DNA of 64,000 bases from an uncultured Acetatifactor sp. (GCA_910585615.1 CAJUFO010000001.1:215386-279385); one strand, 5' to 3'. Counted from the stretch's first letter, positions 1-9,276 are shown. Translations and numbers: made by a program. Notes: generated by a model not told the origin, from the sequence alone.

Positions 1-251
1 GTAAAGGTATCCAGCCGCTCCATATCCGCAACGGACTCCGCCACCTGGACATCCGCTCCGGCCTGGGTCCCTGCCGCGCCCTCCTCCAGGGTGGCGTCTT
101 TTTGATAGAATCCATACAGAACAGGCCCCAGGACGAACTCCGCCAGCAGGGACAGGGCGATAAGGAGTGGAATCAACAGAAACATCATCTGGTACATATT
201 TGTCCGGAAGCCATATATATTCCTGTTCGAAATCTTGTATCTTGCGCTCAT
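1..251 (-). CDS. Membrane protein, N-terminal fragment cut by window edge
   Basis: The start ATG (reading leftward from 251) has an AGGAGG-type site just upstream. The 83 visible codons begin MSARYKISNRNIYGFRTN, followed by one hydrophobic stretch at about residues 21-41 (MMFLLIPLLIALSLLAEFV) and then an acidic Ala/Gly-rich segment. This suggests a single-pass or multi-pass membrane protein with an extracytoplasmic portion. The rest lies outside the window and I do not recognise the family. It lies downstream of the 5'-nucleotidase in the same direction with a 40-base gap, so co-transcription is possible. Confidence 0.6.
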   Translation of the reverse strand, partial: MSARYKISNRNIYGFRTNMYQMMFLLIPLLIALSLLAEFVLGPVLYGFYQKDATLEEGAAGTQAGADVQVAESVADMERLDTF

Positions 252-291
252 TGACGAATCCTCCTGTAAAAATCGGTTCTTCCGCCGGGAA

Positions 292-2274
292 TCAACGGCA
301 ACTGCCGGCGGTCGCATGGTTTCTGCGGGTCAGCCTGCGGACCAGCCTGATGAGCAGCCAGAATAACAGGACAATCAGGACCAGGAGCAGCAGAAGGATG
401 CCCAGGATGATGAATGCGAATTTGTTAGGGCTTTTTATCAAATCGCCTATGGACCTGCTGTCCTCCACCACCTTGCGGCCCTGGGCGGAAGCGTAGGCCT
501 CCGGTATGTCGGAGACGCCGTCCCCGTCCGCATCCTCCAGGGATTCCAGGTATCCCGCGATGGCGGCCCAGGCCTTCAGCTCCCGTCCGCCGTCCGTGAG
601 GATGGCGTCCTCGATATCCTCTATGGGAGTGCCGTCGGCGAACTTGGGCTGCACGGACAGGATGCCGTAGGACACATCCGTGACGGCGCCCAGCATCTGC
701 CCGCTGTAGAGGTCGCATACCACACGGTAGAGCTTGTCGTCTTCGATTTCCACGCGGCTGCCCTTCTCGTCGGTCATATAGCAGTCCGTGACCTTGTTCA
801 GGATGATCCGGTGGGGATTGAAGGTAAAGTGCAGGCCGCTGATATAGAGCCTGGCGGACTTCATGAAATCCGATACGGAGGCGTCTATCTCCGCGCCGGT
901 CTTCAGCTCCGCCCCGGTGAGGTACATGCTGATCAGGGGGTAGCCGGGGATGCCGTCCGGGCCTATCCCCAGGGAGTAGGCGTTGAACACGTCCGTGACG
1001 GTGACGTCCCCTGTGGCGAAGGTGTCGCGGACACAGCCCGAGGGCACGATGGCCACGTCGATCGGATGGGTGTCAGGGTCGTCCGCCTGCGCCGCGGCGT
1101 AGGCGAAGGAGTCGGCCAGGAGATTGCCCAGGTTGTGCTCCGTGTGGGTATAGTACAGGTCGTCGGAGGTGGCGAATTCGATATCGTTCTGCGCCAGCAC
1201 CTGATCCGTGGTATAGCCGAACCGGGTCAGGTAGGTGGAGTCCACTTTCTCCATGAGGCTGTCAATTTTCGCCTGGGCCGTGGGCTCCGGCGGAATCTCC
1301 TCCGTGACGGGAATCAGCTCATAGGAATCCATCTGCCAGCGTCCGTCCGCCTGCCGGGACATGGACAGCGCCCCCAGGTTCCTGCCGTAGGAGCCGCAGG
1401 AAACGATGTAGGTGTCGCCGTGCCGGATGGGCTCATAGAGGGTGGTGTGGGTATGGCCGCTGACGATCAGGTCGATCTCGGGCACGGCCTTTGCCAGGAT
1501 CTCGTCCTCGGACTTGTCGGCTTCCTCGCTGGTGCCGCTGTGGGAGACGCAGACAATCATGTCTACATCCTCCTTTTCCCGGATTTCCTTTACCGTGTCG
1601 GCAGCCGCCTCCGAGATGTCCCGGAATTTCAGCGCGCAGGTGGGGGCGCAGGCCAGGGAATCCTCGCCGAAGACGCCCAGCACCGCGATGCGGATACCGG
1701 ATTTATCCAATACGACGTAATCTTCTACACCGTAGGCCGTGAAAGCTTCCTTTAAGAGCTGCTGGTCTTCCGTGAGCCCCTCCGCCTCCATGGCCTCCCA
1801 GTCCACATTGCACAGGGCCAGGGCCGGAACAGGGTCGCCGCTGCGCACGGCGGCGTCCAGGGCTCCGGCCAGGCCTGTGGAGCGGTAGTCGAATTCATGG
1901 TTGCCGAAGGTGCTGACCTCGCATCCCAGATAGCCCAGCATCCGCAGTTCCGGGGCATCGGTGTTGAAGATGGTCTGGACTAAGGTCCCCATGGAGAAGT
2001 CTCCCGCGTCCAGGAGCAGTGCGTCGGGATTTTCCGCTTTTTTCCTGTCGATTAATGTCTTGATGCGGGCGAAGCCGCCCAAAGTCACGTTCCGGCTCTC
2101 CTCCACGGTGGGGAAGCTGTCCAGGTGGGAATGGGTGTCGTGGAGGAACAGGATGTCCACCTGCTCTGAGCCCTGGGGCCCGGCTTCCGCTTGCGGGGAG
2201 GGAGAGGGGAACAGGGGGAACAGCAGCATGACGGCCAGGGAGGTGAGCGCGAATTTTGTGAAAAAGTTCTTCAT
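292..2274 (-). CDS. Secreted, membrane-anchored 5'-nucleotidase (metallophosphatase)
   Basis: 660 residues. An N-terminal signal peptide (MKNFFTKFALTSLAVMLL) is followed by the calcineurin-type metallophosphatase domain with its metal-binding blocks HDTHSHLDS, DAGDFSMG, GNHEFDY and SGHTHT. The 5'-nucleotidase C-terminal substrate domain follows (GNLLADSFAYAA, PSGCVRDTF). The protein ends in a hydrophobic helix (about residues 622-645) and an Arg-rich tail, so the enzyme should sit outside the membrane and be anchored by its C-terminus. The family removes phosphate from extracellular nucleotides, UDP-sugars or cyclic nucleotides; the exact substrate is unknown. I chose the ATG at 2274 because GAGGAG lies about 10 bases upstream; an in-frame ATG 42 bases earlier lacks a site. 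Confidence 0.9.
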   Translation of the reverse strand: MKNFFTKFALTSLAVMLLFPLFPSPSPQAEAGPQGSEQVDILFLHDTHSHLDSFPTVEESRNVTLGGFARIKTLIDRKKAENPDALLLDAGDFSMGTLVQTIFNTDAPELRMLGYLGCEVSTFGNHEFDYRSTGLAGALDAAVRSGDPVPALALCNVDWEAMEAEGLTEDQQLLKEAFTAYGVEDYVVLDKSGIRIAVLGVFGEDSLACAPTCALKFRDISEAAADTVKEIREKEDVDMIVCVSHSGTSEEADKSEDEILAKAVPEIDLIVSGHTHTTLYEPIRHGDTYIVSCGSYGRNLGALSMSRQADGRWQMDSYELIPVTEEIPPEPTAQAKIDSLMEKVDSTYLTRFGYTTDQVLAQNDIEFATSDDLYYTHTEHNLGNLLADSFAYAAAQADDPDTHPIDVAIVPSGCVRDTFATGDVTVTDVFNAYSLGIGPDGIPGYPLISMYLTGAELKTGAEIDASVSDFMKSARLYISGLHFTFNPHRIILNKVTDCYMTDEKGSRVEIEDDKLYRVVCDLYSGQMLGAVTDVSYGILSVQPKFADGTPIEDIEDAILTDGGRELKAWAAIAGYLESLEDADGDGVSDIPEAYASAQGRKVVEDSRSIGDLIKSPNKFAFIILGILLLLLVLIVLLFWLLIRLVRRLTRRNHATAGSCR

Positions 2275-2393
2275 AATCGAATTTACTCCTCTTTTTTGTG
2301 AGAATAACATTGGCAATCAGATGTTTTTACATTATAATAATAATATCTGGGAGGGGAAAAGGCAATATTTAAAAAATATTAATGTTTCTTTTC

Positions 2394-2422
2394 GTGACGG
2401 ATGCGCCGGGATGTGGTATAGT
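2394..2422 (+). promoter_or_regulatory. Sigma-A type promoter for the LCP gene
   Basis: GTGACG (2394-2399) and TATAGT (2417-2422) are separated by 17 bases, and a TG one base before the -10 gives an extended -10. It lies about 35 bases before the LCP start codon, between two divergent genes. Confidence 0.55.
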
Positions 2423-2456
2423 GCATCATAAGTCAATGCAAGAGGTGAGAAGGTGA

Positions 2457-4196
2457 ATGGACGACAACAATAAAAATGAGATGGAGCAGATTCAGCGGGG
2501 GCTGGAGGCGTTCCTGGAGAAGGAGATAGACGGGGCCGGAAATCCGGGAAGCGGCAGGAGGGAACCGGGGCAGCCGGAGTCCCCGGAAGTCCTGGAATTC
2601 CCGGATGCCCGGAGAGAGCCGCAGGATGTCCGGATCATAGAGGGGCCCTGGAGCGGGGGGCGGTCCCGGAGAGAGTGGGAATCCCGGGAGGATGAGGACG
2701 CGTATGCGGGGGACGGCGAGGACTGGGACGACTGGGAGGATTGGGAGGACGAGTCCCGCTGGAGCCCGGAGGACGGGGCATATGAAGAGGAGGAGCTCTA
2801 TCCGGAGGACTGGCGGGAGGAAGCGGGGCCCCGCGGCAGACGGCCGGGATACGGGGAGGAGCCGTACCGGAGGAGACGGCCCGGATATGAAGCGGGGGCG
2901 GCAGGCGGTAGACGGCCGGAGTACGGGGAGGAACCGCCTCGGAGGAGGCATTCGGAGTACGGGTCGGAGTCGGCTGACGGCAGAAGGCCTGAGTATGGGG
3001 AGGAACCGTACCGGAGAAGGCATCCGGAGTACGGGTCGGAGTCGGCAGGCGGCAGACGGCCTGAGTACGGAGAGGCGCCGCCCCGCAGAAGGAAAGAATA
3101 CGAAGAGGAGGAGAGGCCTCAGAGGAGAAAGAAGTCTCAAAAGAAAGGGAATTCCAAAGAGACAGAGCCGGAGCAGAGGGAGGGGGATTCCCGGATGACG
3201 AAGAAGCCGAAGACACCGCCGAGGGCGCAGAAGAAACGCCGCAGGAAGAAACACAGGCTCAGGAAATTCCTGATAGCCGTGGTACTGATAATCGCCCTGT
3301 TGGGCGTGGGCCTGTACCAGCTTGTGGGAGCGGTGTATGGAAAGATGAATTATAAGGAGCTGCCGGCCGTAGCCGCGGAGCCCATGAAGGAAGACGGAGT
3401 CGTAAACATCCTTCTGATCGGCAACGACTCCAGAGAGAACGGGGAGGACGGCCGCTCCGACGCCATGATCCTCCTGTCCATCAGCAGCAGAACGAAGACC
3501 ATCTACATGACTTCCCTGCTGCGGGACATCTATGTGGACATCCCCGGGCATGACGGCAACCGCCTGAACGCGGCATACGCCTTCGGCGGCGCGGAGCTTC
3601 TCATGAAGACCATCGAGCACAACTTCGGCATCCCGGTGAACCGGTACATGCTGGTGAACTTCGAGGCCTTCGCCAATCTGGTGGACGCGGTGGACGGCAT
3701 AGAGCTGGAGCTGACCAGGGATGAAATCGAGTATGTGAACGGGTATCTGGTGGAGTACAACATGCTCACCGGCAGGGAGCAGGGCACGGACAATATGGAC
3801 CTGTCCGTGGCTGACAACGGCCCGGCGGTGGTGCACCTGAACGGCCCTCAGGCCCTGGCTTACAGCAGGAACCGCTACCTGGGCACGGACTTCGGCAGGA
3901 CGGAGCGCCAGAGGAAGGTACTGACGGCAGTGATCGGCAAGCTTCCGGGAGCCGTGCTCACCAATGCGGGAGGGCTGATAGACAGCCTCATGCCGAACCT
4001 GACCACCAACTTGACGAAGAATGAGTGCTTTTCCTTAAGCCTGATGGCGGGGAAGCTGCTGACCTACGACATCGTGTCCGACAATATTCCCCAGCCGGAC
4101 ACCTACCGGGACGTGACGATCCGCCAGATGCAGGTGCTGGAGGTGGATTTCGAGACCAACATCAGATATCTGAGAGAGAAGATATACGGAGAATAG
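2457..4196 (+). CDS. LytR-CpsA-Psr (LCP) family protein with long repetitive tail
   Basis: 579 residues. Residues 1-270 are a highly charged, low-complexity cytoplasmic region rich in Arg, Glu, Tyr and Gly. One transmembrane helix spans about 271-293, and the extracellular LCP domain follows (VNILLIGNDSR near 318, TSLLRDIYVDIPG, NAAYAFGGAELL, AYSRNRYLGTDFGRTERQ). LCP enzymes transfer undecaprenyl-linked glycopolymers such as teichoic acids or capsule onto peptidoglycan. The tail is much longer than the few dozen residues usual for LCP proteins and holds tandem repeats at 127-212. The start ATG follows GAGGTGAG with about 8 bases of spacing. Confidence 0.9.
   Translation: MDDNNKNEMEQIQRGLEAFLEKEIDGAGNPGSGRREPGQPESPEVLEFPDARREPQDVRIIEGPWSGGRSRREWESREDEDAYAGDGEDWDDWEDWEDESRWSPEDGAYEEEELYPEDWREEAGPRGRRPGYGEEPYRRRRPGYEAGAAGGRRPEYGEEPPRRRHSEYGSESADGRRPEYGEEPYRRRHPEYGSESAGGRRPEYGEAPPRRRKEYEEEERPQRRKKSQKKGNSKETEPEQREGDSRMTKKPKTPPRAQKKRRRKKHRLRKFLIAVVLIIALLGVGLYQLVGAVYGKMNYKELPAVAAEPMKEDGVVNILLIGNDSRENGEDGRSDAMILLSISSRTKTIYMTSLLRDIYVDIPGHDGNRLNAAYAFGGAELLMKTIEHNFGIPVNRYMLVNFEAFANLVDAVDGIELELTRDEIEYVNGYLVEYNMLTGREQGTDNMDLSVADNGPAVVHLNGPQALAYSRNRYLGTDFGRTERQRKVLTAVIGKLPGAVLTNAGGLIDSLMPNLTTNLTKNECFSLSLMAGKLLTYDIVSDNIPQPDTYRDVTIRQMQVLEVDFETNIRYLREKIYGE
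2835..3092 (+). repeat. In-frame coding repeats in the LCP tail
   Basis: About four imperfect units of roughly 20 codons each carry the pattern GRRPEYGEEPYRRR followed by HPEYGSESA. The nucleotide copies are close to identical in places (for example the units near 2910 and 3050), so the array could change length by slippage. Confidence 0.75.
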
Positions 4197-4253
4197 GCCG
4201 ATGCCCGGAACAAGCCGGAAGAGCAGATGCGGAAGGATAAATAGGAGGAGAGT

Positions 4254-4562
4254 ATGGATCTGATATTGCTTTTGTTCATAGGAGGTACGTGCGCTTATGT
4301 GGGCGCAAAGATTCTCAGCAGCGATGAGAGGAACAAGGTGTTCAATAAGTTCCCCATCCAGGTGGAGGACGTGAAGAAGTACAATAAGTTCTGCGCCAAG
4401 CTGGTCTTTGGCTTTGGCGCGGTGGCGGTGCTCACCATGTTCTTCACTTATCTGTTCGGAGGGTGGGTCAGCCTTGTGGGCACGCTGCTTTTGATTGTGG
4501 AGGCGTATGTCACCATGAAGATCTACAATAAGGGCGAGAAGAAGATGTTGAAGAAAAGGTAG
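4254..4562 (+). CDS. Small membrane protein, DUF3784-like
   Basis: 102 residues with three hydrophobic segments (about 1-20, 48-68 and 70-90) and the charged loop SSDERNKVFNKFPIQVEDVK between the first two. The layout and the pattern of a short cytosolic loop followed by a helical pair resemble DUF3784 proteins of Firmicutes, whose function is unknown. A clear GGAGGAG lies 5 bases before the ATG. It sits between the LCP gene and the reductase on the same strand. Confidence 0.7.
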   Translation: MDLILLLFIGGTCAYVGAKILSSDERNKVFNKFPIQVEDVKKYNKFCAKLVFGFGAVAVLTMFFTYLFGGWVSLVGTLLLIVEAYVTMKIYNKGEKKMLKKR

Positions 4563-4590
4563 CGCATCATAATGAATGGAGGAGAATAAA

Positions 4591-5727
4591 ATGGAGAAAA
4601 GAAAACTGGAGAAACTGGGAATCGAGACGTCGCTGCTGGGATTCGGCTGCATGCGATTCCCCGTGACCGCGGATGGAAAGATTGACGAGCCGGAGGCGGA
4701 GCGGATGCTGGATAAGGCCATCGCCGCCGGAGTGAACTATATCGATACCGCCTATCCTTACCACGACGGCGCAAGCGAGCCCTTCGTGGGCAGGGCACTG
4801 AAGAAATACGACAGGCATTCCTTCTTCCTGGCTACCAAACTGCCCTGCTGGAAGGTGGAGAAGCTGGAGGACGTGGAGGCGACCTTTCAGGAGCAGCTGG
4901 GCAGGCTGCAGACGGACTACATAGACTTCTATCTCATGCACGCCCTGAACAAGGACAGCTTCCACAAGATGGTGGAGCTGGGGGCAGTGGAGAAGCTGGA
5001 GGCCCTGAAGGCGGAGGGGAAAATCAGGTATCTGGGCTTCTCCTTCCATGACGGCTATGACGTCTTCGAAGAGATTCTGAACTACAGGGACTGGGACTTC
5101 TGCCAGATTCAGCTCAACTACATGGACACGGAGGAGCAGGCCGGGATGAAGGGATACCGCCTCACCGAGGAGAAGGGCATCCCCCTGGTCATCATGGAGC
5201 CGGTCAAGGGCGGCTCTCTGGCGGCTTTCGCGGAGGACATCACGGGGCGATTCCGGGCGCTGGATCCGGAGGCCTCCATCGCCTCCTACGCCCTGCGCTG
5301 GGTGGGGAGCCTGCCCAATGTGAAGGTCATCCTAAGCGGCATGAGCACCATGGAGCAGGTGGAGGACAACCTGAGGACCTTTGCGGAATTCAGGCCCCTT
5401 TCGGAGAAGGAGGGAAAGACCATCGAGGACATCGTGGCGCTGATCAAGGGCCGCGTCCAGAACGGCTGCACGGGCTGCCGCTACTGCATGCCCTGCCCTG
5501 CGGGCGTGGACATCCCGGGCAACTTCCGGGCCTGGAACACTTATCATATGTACCAGAACTACAACATGGTCAAGGGGAGCTGGGAGCGGAACCTGGGCGA
5601 TGAGAAGCAGGCGAAGAACTGCGTGAAGTGCGGCAAGTGCGAGAAGTTGTGTCCTCAAAAGCTCCATATCCGGGAGGACCTGGAGAAGGTGCAGGCGGAT
5701 CTGGACAGGAAGGAATTCGCGTTCTGA
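4591..5727 (+). CDS. Aldo/keto reductase with C-terminal 4Fe-4S cluster domain
   Basis: 378 residues. The N-terminal TIM barrel has the AKR signatures LGFGCMRFP, the catalytic Asp/Tyr region DTAYPYHDG, the Lys strand FLATKLP and the His block FYLMHALNK. After about residue 285 two cysteine clusters follow: CTGCRYCMPCPAGVDIP (about 296-312) and CVKCGKCEKLCPQKLHI (about 349-365). This is the common clostridial AKR-ferredoxin fusion, a cytosolic NAD(P)H-linked carbonyl reductase probably coupled to ferredoxin chemistry; the substrate is unknown. I start at 4591 because GGAGGA lies 7 bases upstream. The in-frame ATG at 4576 is upstream of that site and partly overlaps it. Confidence 0.88.
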   Translation: MEKRKLEKLGIETSLLGFGCMRFPVTADGKIDEPEAERMLDKAIAAGVNYIDTAYPYHDGASEPFVGRALKKYDRHSFFLATKLPCWKVEKLEDVEATFQEQLGRLQTDYIDFYLMHALNKDSFHKMVELGAVEKLEALKAEGKIRYLGFSFHDGYDVFEEILNYRDWDFCQIQLNYMDTEEQAGMKGYRLTEEKGIPLVIMEPVKGGSLAAFAEDITGRFRALDPEASIASYALRWVGSLPNVKVILSGMSTMEQVEDNLRTFAEFRPLSEKEGKTIEDIVALIKGRVQNGCTGCRYCMPCPAGVDIPGNFRAWNTYHMYQNYNMVKGSWERNLGDEKQAKNCVKCGKCEKLCPQKLHIREDLEKVQADLDRKEFAF

Positions 5728-5746
5728 AATCACGTTCTGAAATGCG

Positions 5747-5774
5747 GCCCCGGCCTTCGGATGAGGGCCGGGGC
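5747..5774 (+). terminator. GC-rich hairpin after the reductase
   Basis: A 9-bp perfect stem (GCCCCGGCC / GGCCGGGGC) with a 10-base loop lies 20 bases past the reductase stop codon. No T-run follows, so it may stabilise the transcript end or be a weak terminator. Confidence 0.4.
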
Positions 5775-5823
5775 AAAGCCCTGGCCTGGAGGGTCAGGGC
5801 CTGCCAAAAGGAGATGGTCTCCC

Positions 5824-6711
5824 ATGGAGAAAGCCTTTAAGCTGGACTTTGAGAATGATAAGGCGGGCAGCCTGTATGTGAACTGCTGCGGATGCTCCCG
5901 GACGGAGGGGCTCCACAGCTTCGGCCCCGCCTCCAAGCCCCATTACCTGATACACTATGTGCTGAGCGGCAGGGGGCTGTTCCGGTTCCACGACAAGGAG
6001 TACAGGCTGGAGGCGGGGTACGGCTTCCTGATACAGCCCAATGAGCTGGCCTTCTACCAGTCGGACCGGGAGGAGCCCTGGAGCTATCTGTGGGTGGGCT
6101 TCGGCGGGACCCGGGCGGGGGAGTACTTAAGCGCCATGGGGCTGTCCGCCAGGCATCCTGTCTTTTCCTGCGACAGGGACCAGGAGCTGTATTCCATCAT
6201 TAAGGACATGATGGAGCACAATACCTTCGGCGTGGCGGACGATCTGCGCCGCAACGGGCTGCTGGGGGTGTTCCTGTCCGTGCTGGCCGAGAGCGCCGGC
6301 GTGGTGGCCAGGGACCAGGAGGACAAGGGCAACCAGTATGTGAAGAAGGCCGTGTCCTTCATCCAGAGCAATTACTGCAATCCCATCAAGGTGACGGATG
6401 TGGCGGATTATGTGTGCATCAACAGAAGTTATCTCTATACCCTGTTCCAGAACTATCTCGGGATGTCCCCCCAGCAGTTCCTCTCCACGTTCCGCATCAC
6501 AAAGGCCAGAGAGCTGCTGGACTCCACCACATACCCCATAGAGAGCATCGCCCTGTCCTGCGGCTACAATGACGCGCTGGTGTTCACCAAGGCCTTCCGG
6601 GCCATGAAGGGCATGTCCCCCTCGGAGTACCGCAGGCTCAGCCACAGGGAGAACAGCAGGGAACAGCTTCACGAGGTGGAGCATCTGATCGCCCAGCTTT
6701 TGAAGGAGTGA
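5824..6711 (+). CDS. AraC-family transcriptional regulator
   Basis: 295 residues. The N-terminal cupin-type sensing domain (about 25-110; HYVLSGRGLFRFHDKEYRL, FLIQPNELAFYQSD, PWSYLWVGFGG) is typical of sugar-responsive AraC proteins. The C-terminal double helix-turn-helix covers about 180-280 (VADYVCINRSYLYTLFQNYLG, IESIALSCGYNDALVFTKAF, GMSPSEYRR). It probably senses a carbohydrate and regulates an unlinked or nearby sugar gene. The ATG at 5824 follows AAAGGAGA with 8 bases of spacing. Confidence 0.9.
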   Translation: MEKAFKLDFENDKAGSLYVNCCGCSRTEGLHSFGPASKPHYLIHYVLSGRGLFRFHDKEYRLEAGYGFLIQPNELAFYQSDREEPWSYLWVGFGGTRAGEYLSAMGLSARHPVFSCDRDQELYSIIKDMMEHNTFGVADDLRRNGLLGVFLSVLAESAGVVARDQEDKGNQYVKKAVSFIQSNYCNPIKVTDVADYVCINRSYLYTLFQNYLGMSPQQFLSTFRITKARELLDSTTYPIESIALSCGYNDALVFTKAFRAMKGMSPSEYRRLSHRENSREQLHEVEHLIAQLLKE

Positions 6712-6771
6712 GGGAGAGGAGGCTGGCGGCAGGATTCAGCGTTATGCAGTATATATTTGGGAGGAATGAAA

Positions 6772-8973
6772 ATGAGGATTTTGCTTTTATTGAGGGGCTC
6801 CGCAAGCTGCGGGAAATCCACCTGGATTGAGCAGCATGGCCTGAAGCCCTACGCCCTGTCTGCGGACGACATCAGATTGCTGTGCCAGAGCCCGGTGATG
6901 CTGCCGGACGGCACGGAGGGGATCAGCCAGGACAATGACGGTGTGGTGTGGAAGACATTGTTCGCCATCCTGGAGGTCAGGATGCAGAGGGGAGACTTCA
7001 CGGTCATAGACGCCACTAACTCCAAGACCAGCGAGATGAACCGGTACAAGGAGATGTGCGAGACCTATCGGTACAGGATGTACTGCGTGGACTTCACGGA
7101 CATCCCGATCGAGGAGGTGAAGCGCAGGAACGCGGCCAGGGAGACCTTCAAGCGGGTGCCCGAGGCGGTGATCGACAACATGTACTCCAGATTCCGCACA
7201 CAGAAGATTCCCTCCGGCATCAAGGTAATCCGGCCGGACGAGCTGGACACGGTGTGGACTAAGCTCTTCGACATGTCCTCCTACAAGCGCGTCCACCACA
7301 TCGGAGACATCCACGGCTGCAACACGGCCCTGCAGAAGTACCTGGCGGACAACGGCGGCATCAAGGACGATGAAATGTACATTTTTGTGGGGGATTACAT
7401 CGACAGGGGGCTGGAGAACGTGGAGGTGGTACGGTTCCTGATGTCCGTCATGAACCGGAAGAACGTGCTGATGCTGGAGGGCAACCACGAGAGGTGGCTG
7501 TGGCACTGGGCCAATGACGCCACAGGCAGGTCAAAGGAATTCGAGCTGGTCACCAGGCCGGCGCTGGATGCCGCGGGGCTGGACAAAAAGCAGGTAAGGC
7601 AGCTATACCGGAAATTCGGCCAGTGCGCCTATTATCGGTATAACGATAAGATATTCCTGGTCACCCACGCGGGACTGAGCACTCTGCCGGAGAACATCTC
7701 CTTCGTGGCCACGGAGCAGATGATCAAGGGCGTGGGAAGCTACAATGACTTCGAGGTCATAGCCGAGTCCTTCTTCGACACCACGCCACAGAACTGCTAC
7801 CAGATCCACGGGCACCGCAACACCAAGCAATTGCCCGTGCAGGTCAACGACAGGGTGTTCAACCTGGAGGGGCAGGTGGAATACGGCGGCTGCCTGCGCT
7901 GCGTCCAGGTGGACGGGGAGGGCATCCGCTGTATCGAGGTGCCCAATGAGGTGTACCGGACGCCGGATGCGGCACAGGAGCAGACGGTGACGGAGAGCGA
8001 CATCGGGGACGTGATCATCGCCCTGCGCCGGAACAGATATATCCAGGAGAAGAAGTACGGCAACATCTCCTCCTTCAACTACACGGACAAGGCCTTCTAC
8101 GACAGGGTCTGGGACGCCCAGACCACCAAGGCCAGAGGCCTGTACCTGGATACCGCGAAGGGGAAGGTGGTGGCCAGGGCCTACGACAAGTTCTTCAATG
8201 TGAACGAGCGGCCGGAGACCAGGTTCGACATGCTGCAGCATAAGCTGCAGTTCCCGGTGACGGCCTATGTGAAGGAGAACGGGTTCCTGGGGATCGCCAG
8301 CTACAATGAATACGAGGACGGGCTGTTCCTGGCCAGCAAGTCCACCATAGACAGCCAGTACGCGGGATATTTCCAGGAGATGGTGCGGCGGAAGGTGTCC
8401 CCGGAGCATCTGGAGGAGCTGAAGGCGTACTGCAGGGAACATGAGGTCTCCTTTGTCTTCGAGTGCGTGGACATGGAGAACGACCCGCATATCATTGAAT
8501 ATCCGGAGAGCAGATTGTTCCTGCTGGATATCGTGTACAACAAGATGGAATTCGGCAGATACGGCTATGAGGACATGTGCCATGTGGCGGAAAGGCTGGG
8601 GCTGGAGCCCAAGGAGAGGGCGGCGGAGCTGGGCACCTGGCAGGAATTCTACGACTGGTACATAGAGGTAATGGAGGCGGATTACGAATACCGGGGGCGC
8701 AGGATCGAGGGCTTCGTCATCGAGGACAGCGCCGGGTACATGACCAAGCTGAAGCTGGCCTACTACAATTTCTGGAAGTTCATGCGCAGCGTGTCCCACG
8801 AGGCCATCCGCAAGGGCTACATCACCAAGACCTCCGCCCTGACTACGCCCCTGGCCAACGAGTATTACGCCTGGGTCAGGAAGCTGCACGACGCGGAGGA
8901 CAGGGAGAGCCTGCCCAGGGACATCTGTGCGCTGCGGCGGATGTTCTATCAGGAGAAGGGGACGGGGCAGTAA
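6772..8973 (+). CDS. Three-domain RNA repair enzyme: kinase, phosphatase and RNA ligase
   Basis: 733 residues. Residues 1-165 are a P-loop polynucleotide kinase-like domain (Walker A SASCGKST near 10-17; DATNSK near 80). Residues 173-400 are a calcineurin-type phosphatase (HIGDIHGC near 176, GDYIDRG near 207, LEGNHER near 235, HGHRN near 346). Residues 430-733 look like an RNA ligase: RAYDKFFNVNE near 469, then a KENG motif with candidate AMP-accepting Lys501, an FVFECVD block near 561, EGFVIED and a KLKLAYYNF block. The architecture matches Pnkp-type RNA end-healing-and-sealing enzymes but is shorter than the clostridial Pnkp (about 870 residues), and no Hen1-like methyltransferase gene is adjacent. 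The ATG at 6772 follows GGAGGA with 6 bases of spacing. Confidence 0.82.
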   Translation: MRILLLLRGSASCGKSTWIEQHGLKPYALSADDIRLLCQSPVMLPDGTEGISQDNDGVVWKTLFAILEVRMQRGDFTVIDATNSKTSEMNRYKEMCETYRYRMYCVDFTDIPIEEVKRRNAARETFKRVPEAVIDNMYSRFRTQKIPSGIKVIRPDELDTVWTKLFDMSSYKRVHHIGDIHGCNTALQKYLADNGGIKDDEMYIFVGDYIDRGLENVEVVRFLMSVMNRKNVLMLEGNHERWLWHWANDATGRSKEFELVTRPALDAAGLDKKQVRQLYRKFGQCAYYRYNDKIFLVTHAGLSTLPENISFVATEQMIKGVGSYNDFEVIAESFFDTTPQNCYQIHGHRNTKQLPVQVNDRVFNLEGQVEYGGCLRCVQVDGEGIRCIEVPNEVYRTPDAAQEQTVTESDIGDVIIALRRNRYIQEKKYGNISSFNYTDKAFYDRVWDAQTTKARGLYLDTAKGKVVARAYDKFFNVNERPETRFDMLQHKLQFPVTAYVKENGFLGIASYNEYEDGLFLASKSTIDSQYAGYFQEMVRRKVSPEHLEELKAYCREHEVSFVFECVDMENDPHIIEYPESRLFLLDIVYNKMEFGRYGYEDMCHVAERLGLEPKERAAELGTWQEFYDWYIEVMEADYEYRGRRIEGFVIEDSAGYMTKLKLAYYNFWKFMRSVSHEAIRKGYITKTSALTTPLANEYYAWVRKLHDAEDRESLPRDICALRRMFYQEKGTGQ

Positions 8974-9015
8974 AGGCCATGCTGCGGCAGTCAAAAGAAG
9001 TTTTCTGTAAGCGCG

Positions 9016-9044
9016 AAGGGTAGCTCCTATGTGGGCTGCCCTTT
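9016..9044 (+). terminator. Hairpin after the RNA repair gene
   Basis: AAGGGTAGC and GCTGCCCTT pair over about 9 bp (one G-T) around a 10-base loop, 43 bases past the stop codon, with only a short T-run. It is a plausible weak intrinsic terminator. Confidence 0.4.
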
Positions 9045-9276
9045 ATGGCTCCTCCGATGTTCATCGGGCGTTGCCGCCCCCAGTTTATTTGTCTTTTCTG
9101 TTTACTTCCATGTGACATAATCAAGGAATTCCCTTGTCTGATTCATGCATACACCCATACATTTTTTGAAAAAGAAACAAAACATATCTAATTTTATTGG
9201 TAAAAAAGATTGATAAATCAACCGTTTTGACAAAGCGCACAATAAAATTGGCATAAGCCATTCAAAAACTGATGCT

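Noticed and set aside
2433-3836. 467-codon minus-strand frame opposite the LCP gene
   Set aside because: Pro/Arg/Leu-rich mirror of a repetitive GC-rich coding sequence; no ribosome site or domain.
7603-8994. 463-codon minus-strand frame opposite the RNA repair gene
   Set aside because: Antisense shadow of the well-supported repair enzyme, with no recognisable protein features.
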